Shown here piece after piece: positions 56,129 through 64,000 of a DNA stretch of 64,000 nucleotides (the first letter of the stretch is position 1; every line of letters begins with the position of its first letter). The stretch covers positions 162,328,118 through 162,392,117 of the forward strand of contig OZ023265.1 of NCBI GenBank assembly GCA_964006375.1, written 5' to 3'. Under the pieces are notes generated by a model, which did not search any database, was not told where the DNA came from, and saw only the letters and a program-made list of their open reading frames with translations. This DNA comes from Tillus elongatus (lineage: Eukaryota > Arthropoda > Insecta > Coleoptera > Cleridae). A program made the translations under genes and the position numbers.

Positions 56129-56214
56129 GACTAAGGGTATGCACAATCAACCAAAGGTTGCAGTGCTATCTGGGCGGCAAGGCCGCGGAAGAGCCCTGAG
56201 GGAACAAAAAAAAG
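54950..56214 (+). mobile_element. LINE-C 3' fragment with RNase H
   Basis: GC-richer than its surroundings. It covers the region after the reverse transcriptase, the RNase H domain, a terminal zinc finger and a short 3' untranslated region ending GAACAAAAAAAAGG. An RNase H domain plus a C-terminal Cys-rich finger is typical of the I/R1/LOA group of non-LTR elements; clade inferred. Confidence 0.85.
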
Positions 56215-57387
<1,173 letters not shown>

Positions 57388-57511
57388 TGAATTTTCGCCA
57401 AAAATTAACGAATGAGAAGATCCTGACTTTTGAATTTTGAAAAAATTTCTTCAAATGGGCGCTAATTAGACCCCCTAGAACACATACCCGGGGTCAGTTT
57501 CAATTTTTTAT

Positions 57512-57607
<96 letters not shown>

Positions 57608-58130
57608 CACACCGATAACTCAAAAAATAATGGGCCGATTTTGAGTAAATTTGGTGAATACTTTTCTATTGCAAGTGGCTTGGACAAGTTCGTTAGCCAG
57701 GAAAATCGGCCCAGGTTTTCCCGTAAACTTTTGTATTTTCTTTCTAAATAAAATTATATCCCCGGAAATAACAAAGTAAGGGCGACCAAGTTTGGTTCGT
57801 GGGTTTATATCATTATAGGTAAATTACCCACCAAAACTTAACTCTGTAGGTTAAAAGAGAAAGAAGTTATAGGCATTTAAAGAAAAATAAATTGGGGTTT
57901 TCCTCAAAACGTCAAAGTCGCCATTTAAAACGTCAAAATTGGCAACATTTAGGCAAATAACCTGAAACTGATACGGGCCATCGAAGGAAAATGTCTCAAG
58001 AAGAATACTTTACAAAGCCTGAAGTCTTATTTTCAACCGTCATTGTCCTTCATTTTACTACAATATTTCCAGAAAATTCATTTCAAATAGACCCTTTCTC
58101 CAAAGGTTTGGCAGTAGTCTAGCTATATAG
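57388..58130 (+). repeat. Composite repeat with (AT)n
   Basis: Hairpin-like start, CTGACTTTTGAATTTTGAAAAAATTTC, CATACCCGGGGTCAGTTTCA, AT array (57517-57603), ACACCGATAACTCAAAAAAT, GACAAGTTCGTTAGCCAGGA, and the TCAAAACGTCAAAGTCGCC block. The same order recurs at 600-950 and 61582-62300. Confidence 0.8.
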
Positions 58131-58366
58131 TTGATCGTTTAATGGTATATAATTTTTGTGTATTTTTCGTAAAAAAATCAATAAAAAAATGCGTTATTAT
58201 ACAAGATACGAAAAAAAAAAGATATACATTAATTATAGGGTGTCTTGAGCTACATCTTAAAAAATATTTCTACAATCACAGGGTAACCCATTTTTTAATC
58301 GAACACGCCTTATGTTATTGCATTTTCCATCAAAATATAATGCATGTTTCTAAGAATATAAATTCG
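58131..58366 (+). repeat. Composite repeat, GGGTGTCTTGAGC body
   Basis: TTAATTATAGGGTGTCTTGAGC, then AATCACAGGGTAACCCA and ATAATGCATGTTTCTAAGAA, leading directly into MITE-D. It holds one copy of the segment that is amplified 18 times at 59772. Confidence 0.7.
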
Positions 58367-58669
58367 GGACGCAGAAAGTGCGTTATGGTAGCTAATTTTC
58401 ATTAAATGCTTCAAATTTGAATAGCTCAATTTCCTATAAGGTTGGCCATGAAACCAGTTTTTTTCAGGAACACTTAAAGTTTACGTTCGGAAATTTTTGT
58501 ACATTTTCAAACAATAAAGTTATATTGATGAAACATGCCACATTGTTTCTATTACATAGGTTATACTCGTCACCAAATTCGATTGCTGCTTTCTTAAAAA
58601 AACACACACATCTTTGCTATTGAAAACAAGTTTATGAAAATTCACTACCATAACGCACTTGCTGCGTCC
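58367..58669 (+). mobile_element. MITE-D copy, 303 bp, best-preserved ends
   Basis: Left end GGACGCAGAAAGTGCGTTAT and right end ATAACGCACTTGCTGCGTCC pair over about 36 bp with only a few mismatches. Same length as the 1075 copy. Confidence 0.82.
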
Positions 58670-59550
58670 AGACATTTTTTTATTATATTAATGTAAGTTT
58701 AACACCTTTGACATAAAATTTAATATCATACATTAGGGAATCACTTATAAACACATACTTTCAGATTTTTAACTTATTATAACAATTAGTAGGATTTTGC
58801 TCAGATTTAAATAAATTTGGAAAATTACTTTTAAATGGGGACAGCACGCTACGCCGCAGCAGTCTTACCAGCCCAGAGGCTATATCACAAGAAGCCCCAG
58901 CTATATCGCAGCAGTCGCCTCATCAGCTCGGAATGGTTGCATCATACCGAAAATAGACGTGATTTTCCCCATTCTTAATTTTTTTTTCATTTTGAAAGTA
59001 ATTTTATTTACACCTTAATTAATTGTGTGCCTAGTGTCAACGCACGTACCAATTTCAATGGCAAAACCCACGCCCACACCGAAAATCAAATATTTATTAT
59101 AAAGTACTTTACACGCTGTATAATATACGTTACAAAGTTACTAAGAAAGCTTGTGAGGTTTGATTGTTTATTATAGACTCTGTTTTTGAATCTTTTACTT
59201 AACCTAATCAAATTCGCACCCTGTATAAACACACAAACAAATACATTCTCAGCCACAAACAGCAAACAACTAAAAGTTAAGGGCTGTTGTTCCATTAAGG
59301 CGTACAATGTTAGCTAATGGACAAAGCCTATAACATAAATAAGCTTCTTTTAGGGGTGAAAATGGTCTTTTTGTCTGATGCACCCAAGAAAATAACACAA
59401 AACATCGCATTGTTATTATGATGTGATATAAGATACACAACGCATTAATATATATCACCTGTTGACCCCTTGCGTCGATTGTCAGTGAAAATAAACATTA
59501 TCCTATTATTTTTAATTTTAGGAGCCCCTAAAAACAGTTGCAACGGTTTA
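58670..59550. other. Non-coding DNA
   Basis: A GC-richer patch at 58838-58940 repeats ATATC(G/A)CA(G/A). No gene or element recognised. Confidence 0.45.
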
Positions 59551-59771
59551 GTGAATTTTCTTTAAAAAATTTACTAATGAGGAGATTGCGACTTTTGAAT
59601 TTTGAAAAAATTTCTTAAATTGAGTGTAAACTAGGCCCCTTAGAACCCATACCCAGGGTTAGTTTCAGTTTTTATCTGTTTACATATATACGGGGTGACG
59701 CATTTCTACGGCAAAACTCAATATATTCGTTATTATACAGGATACGAGGAAGATTGTATACGTTAATTATA
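59551..59771 (+). repeat. Hairpin and composite module leading to the minisatellite
   Basis: TTAGTGAATTTTCTTTAAAAAATTTACTAATGAGG hairpin region, AACCCATACCCAGGGTTAG, TATATACGGGGTGACGCATT, then the first GTGTCTTTAGTTGC unit. Confidence 0.7.
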
Positions 59772-60622
59772 GCGTGTCTTTAGTTGCATATTATAAAATT
59801 ATTTTGAAAATCAGAGATAGGGTGTCTTTAGTTGCATATTATAAAATTATTCTGAAAATCAGAGATATAGTGTATTTAGTTGCATATTATAAAACTATTT
59901 TGAAAATCAGATATATGGTGTCTTTAGATGCATATTATAAAAGTATTTTGAAAATCAGAGATAGGGTGTCTTCAGTTGCATATTATAAAAGTATTTTGAA
60001 AATCAGAGATAGGGTGTCTTTAGTTGCATATTATAAAATTATTTTTAAAATCAGAGATAGAGTGTATTTAGTTGCATATTATAAAATTATTTTGAAAATC
60101 AGAGATAGGGTGTCTAGTTGCATATTATAAAATTATTTTGAAAATCAGAGATAGCGTGTCTTTAGTTGCATACTATAAAATTATTTTTAAAATCAGAGAT
60201 ACGGTACCTAGTTGCATATTATAAAATTATTTTGAAAATCAGAGATAGGGTGTCTTTAGTTGCATATTATACAATTATTTTGAAAATCAGAGATATGGTG
60301 TCTTTAGTTGCATATTATACAATTATTTTCAAAATCAGAGTTGGGGTGTCGTTAGTTGCATATTATAAAACTATTTTGAAAATCATAGGCACGGTACCTA
60401 GTTGCATATTATAAAAATATTTTGAAAATCGGATATAGGGTGTCTAGTTGCATATTATAAAATTATTTTGAAAATCAGAGATATGGTGTCTTTAGTTGCA
60501 TATTATACAATTATTTTGAAAATCAGAGATAGGGTGTCTAGTTGCATATTATAAAATTATTTTAAAAATTAGAGATAGGGTGTCTTTAGTTGGATATTAT
60601 AAAATTATTTTGAAAATCAGAG
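59772..60622 (+). repeat. Minisatellite, 18 units of 45-48 bp
   Basis: The unit GTGTCTTTAGTTGCATATTA continues as TAAAATTATTTTGAAAATCA and GAGATAGG. A shorter variant lacks three bases (GTGTCTAGTTGC) and recurs at intervals. Point differences among units are few. 48 bp is a multiple of three and the unit lacks a stop in one frame, so open frames of 82-118 codons appear; these are repeat by-products. Confidence 0.93.
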
Positions 60623-61581
60623 GATGGTTCATAAGTCGTTGGTGATAAAAAATATTTTTCCGTACATGCCTTATATTATTGTCTTTTTGCATTTTCGATC
60701 GAATTATAATGCATGTTTGTAGGGAAATTAAATTTGATAGCGGTGATAGTTTTCGAGTTATTTCATATGATTTGCAACTTTTCACATTTTTGGCACATAT
60801 AAAAACTTATATTACCAATACATAGCAGAGTTCCACGAAAGTCAAGCATTCAGAAAGGTTTTAGTTTATATTATTCGTTGAAAAAATGTAGATGCCATAT
60901 ACAGTGCGCTCTAAAATGGAACAGCCTGTATTTTTTGTTTCAGAAGTGAAGGGCATGCTCTCTACTTCAAGTTTTGTATAACACTTCCTATATCTAGAGA
61001 CTTTAGTTTTGAAAATATTTACATTTACAATGGCATACCAAGATTCGATCAGATTATGTGATTACTTGGCTAATTTTCGAAAAAAAATTAAAGCTTTTAA
61101 ATCTCCTTTGCTAAAAACGGTTTCATAATGTATAAGTAGTGGATAAATTGTTTTCACAAACGTCAAATGAAACTTGAAAGTGGCAGACTTAAGTAATGTT
61201 CTTATTTCTGATAGCTTGTGGCATTAAAATATGAGTATTTCTTCGTATATATTTTTCTTTACTTCCATTGGTCCAAATTTCCATAAAAAGTTTAAAAAAA
61301 ATTTTTTTTTCAATCTGAATTACAGATTAGGTACCTATATAATTTGAATTTTTGGTATTCAGTAAGAATTTTTTTTGTAAAAAAATAGACAGTTTTTGCA
61401 GCATTTTTTTTTTGTTTCCGTAGAAATCATTGTTTGTAAGCGTTTTGTGAAATTTTAGTAATTAATAATAAATGTTTATTAAGTTATTGTCAAAAACATA
61501 TTTTCGGAGTTTCGTGAACAAATTGTTTGCAAATTTTCATGTAAGTAGCTTGCAAAAGTTCGCACTTGCTGCGTCTAGACA
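60623..61581. other. Non-coding DNA
   Basis: 60623-60735 continues the composite module after the array (GGATGGTTCATAAGTCGTTGG). The rest shows no gene. It has several long A or T runs. Confidence 0.45.
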
Positions 61582-61701
61582 TTTTAGTGAATTTTCTTTA
61601 AAAAAATCACTAATGAGGATATCCCGACTTTTGAATTTTGCAAAAAACTTCTTCAAATGAGCCCAAACTAGGGTCCCTAGAATTCATATCCGGGGTCAGT
61701 T

Positions 61702-61790
<89 letters not shown>

Positions 61791-62500
61791 GTATCACACC
61801 GGTAACTCAAAAAATAGTGACTCGATTTTGATCAAATTTGGTGAGTGGCTTGGATAAGATCGTTAGCCAGAAAAATCGGTCCAGGTTTTCCCAGAAAATG
61901 TGTTTTCTTTCGGAAATAACAAAGTAGGTGCAACCAACCATTTGGTACGCGTGTTTGTATAATAAATAGTGACTCAATTACCAAAGTTTAGGTCTGTAAG
62001 TTAAAAGACAAAAAAGTTGCAGGCATTAAAAAAAAAATTGGAGTTTTCCTCAAAACGTCAAAGTCGCGATTTGAAACGCCAAAATTGGCAACATTTAGAC
62101 AAAGAACCTTAAGCAAATACGGATTATGTAAAGAAAATGTCACAAGAAGAGTGTTCTGCAAACCCTTAAGTTTCAGCTTTAACCGTCATTGTCCTTCATT
62201 TTACTAAAATACTTACAGAAAATTCATGTCAAATAGACGCTTTCTCTCACGCTTTGGCTGTAGGTTTAGTTAAGTTTAACGGTCTATAATTTATAGCAAA
62301 TAATCGTAGAAAAAATTCGTTAATTAGGAGACCGCCACTTATGAATGGCTGTAGGTTTAGTTAAGTTTATGGTTTAACGGTCTATAATTTTTAGCAAATT
62401 TTCATAGAAAAAATTCGTCAATAAGGAGACCGCCACTTTTGAATTCTAAAAAGACTTCTTCAAATGAGCGCAAACTAGGCCCCCTAAAATCCACATCCGG
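61582..62500 (+). repeat. Composite repeat with (AT)n at 61704-61790
   Basis: Hairpin (61582-61612), CATATCCGGGGTCAGTTTCG, AT array, ACACCGGTAACTCAAAAAAT, GGTTTTCCCAGAAAA and TCAAAACGTCAAAGTCGCG, then two near-identical short blocks GGCTGTAGGTTTAGTTAAGTTTA (62265 and 62346). Confidence 0.8.
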
Positions 62501-62820
62501 GTTTACATTCAGTTTTCATCTGCTTACATATATACAGAGTGACGCATTTCTACGGTCAAGCTCAATATAATTGTTATTACATAAGATACGAGAAAAATTT
62601 GTATACGTCAATTATGGGGTGTCTTGAGCTGCATCTTATAAAATTACTTTGACAATCAGAGGGTGGCCCATAACTCCTAGGTGATCCCTACAATATTTTT
62701 ACGAACACCCTTATATCATTGCATTTTTGCATTTTTTTATCGAAATATGATGCATGTTTGTAAGAAAATAAAGTTTGGATGCAGCAAGTGCATTATGGAA
62801 GTGAATTTTCATAAAAATAT
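62501..62820 (+). repeat. Composite repeat with TACAGAGTGACGC body and MITE-D left end
   Basis: TATATACAGAGTGACGCATTTC, GGGGTGTCTTGAGCTGCATC, GGTGGCCCATAACTCC, TTGGATGCAGCAAGTGCATT. The MITE-D interior is missing after about 62815, where a Penelope-like fragment begins. Confidence 0.75.
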
Positions 62821-62912
62821 GTTTCAATTGATTTAGCCGATACTTGATGAGAATCTATCACAATTGGTTGAGTAACACGCATGGTTAGATTTTCATTACA
62901 AAACTTTATTTA

Positions 62913-62950
62913 GCCCGACTATAGTTACGCTATTACAATAGCTTCATCAG
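62913..62950 (-). ncRNA. Degenerate hammerhead-like motif
   Basis: The minus strand has CTGATGA (62944-62950), a 6-bp hairpin GCTATT/AATAGC as stem II, and GTAAC where GAAAC is required, followed by a short AC/GT stem and a GTC triplet. The A-to-T change in the invariant GAA should abolish cleavage. No clear stem I partner was found. Confidence 0.45.
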
Positions 62951-63188
62951 ATACTACTGGATAAAATTGAGATGTAACAGAAACTTATATACATGGCACA
63001 TTCAAAAGCTGAGCGTTATACGTATTTCTTAAAAGAACATTAAGGTTATACAAAAAATAGTGATAATGTGGTACTTAAGTCTATAGAAGTAAAATTATAA
63101 TATAATAGAATTATCTAAAAGGAAAGTAATAGTACATGTTGTCAGGATATACACAAAACAGTCACACAGAGTCATTAAGTAGATATGT

Positions 63189-63366
63189 TTAATAAAGGAG
63201 AGCTATTGAATTTAGCTGGTCGTTTAGTAATAATCCTGATTGCTTATATTTGTTAATTTCCAATTCTTCTAAGAAGTTTAATTTCTTGCCTTGATTTTCA
63301 ATATGTAAAATTTCAAAGATATCATTAAACTGATGGCTTTTCGATACAACATGCTGTCCATAATTT
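63189..63366 (-). pseudogene. Penelope-like endonuclease C-terminus
   Basis: The minus-strand frame reads G-Q-H-V-V-S-K-S-H-Q-F-N, then F-E-I-L-H-I-E-N, and L-N-F-L-E-E-L-E-I-N-K, and stops at 63189-63191. It corresponds to the segment after the GIY-YIG core in the 2322 copy (S-H-L-R-E-S-G-H-C-F-N, I-L-H, F-I-L-E-E-M-E-I-L-K). 59 codons remain. Confidence 0.7.
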
Positions 63367-63462
63367 GAATTAATATTATGATGTTAGAAGCACCGAAACA
63401 TATAAAAATTGAAAATGACCCCGGATATGTGTTCTAGGGGGCCTAAAAAATCACTAAAAAAT

Positions 63463-63766
63463 GGAGACCTCGTAAGTGCGTTTTATTAGCGAGTTTTCAT
63501 AAAATCCTTCAAAATTTAATAACTCAATTTGCTATTAACCTAAGGTTTGTTGGCTAGGAAACCAGTTTTCTCGGAAACATTTTAAGTTTATTTTCAGAAG
63601 ATATTTGTACATTTTCAAACAATAAATAATTTTAATAAAATATCGTACATTGTTTCTACTACATAGGCTACACCGGTAATCAGATTGATACCTGTTTGCA
63701 TTAGACATATTTGCTATTAAACATATTTTTATGAAAATTCACTTCCATAACACACTTGCTGCGTCC
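63463..63766 (+). mobile_element. MITE-D copy, 304 bp
   Basis: Left end GGAGACCTCGTAAGTGCG and right end CACACTTGCTGCGTCC. The interior carries TAAGGTTTGTTGGCTAGGAAA and TTTTCAAACAATAAATAATT as in other full copies. Confidence 0.75.
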
Positions 63767-64000
63767 AGACTTTTTTTAATTTTCTTCTGCTTTACACACG
63801 AACAAATTCCGCTCTTGAAATAATACGAGCAGCAATATCACTCGAAACTTTACGACATTAAAACAAAGAGAACAACTAATATAGGTGCCATAAAACAGCT
63901 TTTATTTCTTTGGAAATTACCAGTAGCCAAATACATTGACAGAACAAACGCTGAGCAAAACCGAGCCAATAATAAAGTTTAGATGCACAATCACGTGATA
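63767..64000. other. Window end, non-coding
   Basis: No feature recognised. Confidence 0.45.

Larger units (their letters stand above)
62870..63370 (-). mobile_element. Penelope-like element, 3' fragment, copy 2
   Basis: The end of the GIY-YIG-type C-terminal region (63189-63366) is followed by about 240 bp of 3' sequence and a degenerate hammerhead-like segment (62913-62950). The reverse transcriptase is absent. The family differs from the copy at 2306. Confidence 0.7.

Noticed and set aside
59774..60414. 118- and 82-codon frames with Tyr-Lys-Ile-Ile-Leu-Lys repeats
   Set aside because: A by-product of the 48-bp minisatellite, whose unit length is a multiple of three.
59772..60622. CRISPR-like array
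   Set aside because: There are no unique spacers. The units are contiguous 45-48-bp tandem copies in a eukaryotic context.

Overview
The window is AT-rich eukaryotic nuclear DNA, most likely from an arthropod and probably an insect. I did not identify the species. The case rests on content: Ty3/Gypsy, Penelope-like, CR1/Jockey-like and RNase H-bearing LINEs, Tc1/mariner-type transposons with a transposase intron, a tRNA-headed SINE, and about 17 long (AT)n arrays. I see no bacterial operons, no rRNA and no convincing host protein-coding gene. Almost all coding potential belongs to mobile elements, and nearly all of those are broken.

Layout. 0-6.6 kb: a small TIR element, a short RT fragment, and a LINE-A copy split by a Penelope-like insertion carrying a GIY-YIG remnant and a hammerhead-like motif, followed by a complete but decayed mariner-type transposon. 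7-10.7 kb: direct duplications of short interspersed repeats with (AT)n arrays. 10.7-17.3 kb: a young Ty3/Gypsy element on the minus strand with 746-bp LTRs that differ, as read, at one site, one uninterrupted 1685-codon Gag-Pol frame, PBS, PPT, 4-bp target duplication, and a TATA box with a tight heat-shock-element-like array. 17.3-24 kb: mostly non-coding DNA with a SINE, large (AT)n arrays and a MITE. 24-30 kb: LINE-A copies flanking a 2.15-kb solo LTR. 31.7-35.7 kb: a mariner-type transposon with very long inverted ends into which a LINE-A copy has inserted. 36-38.6 kb: a second LINE family (LINE-B). 39-47 kb: MITEs, a second SINE, LINE-A, and a five-unit diverged tandem repeat. 47.4-50.2 kb: a second copy of the 2.1-kb solo LTR in opposite orientation, itself carrying a 657-bp retrotransposed insert. 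50-64 kb: an LTR-element fragment, LINE-A, an RNase H LINE, an 18-unit minisatellite, a Penelope-like 3' end and more MITEs.

How the pieces relate. Nesting gives a relative history: LINE-A before Penelope; mariner-2 before LINE-A; a family-C repeat before the solo LTR, before the 657-bp insert. The Gypsy element is the only insertion that looks recent and near-intact. A 303-bp inverted-terminal unit (here MITE-D), a palindromic TTAGTGAATTTT hairpin and either an (AT)n array or a TATACAGGGTGACGC-type body recur in fixed order. They look like one modular non-autonomous repeat system, and I consider it the least explained part of the window. All identities are from reading the sequence; no database search or alignment program was run.
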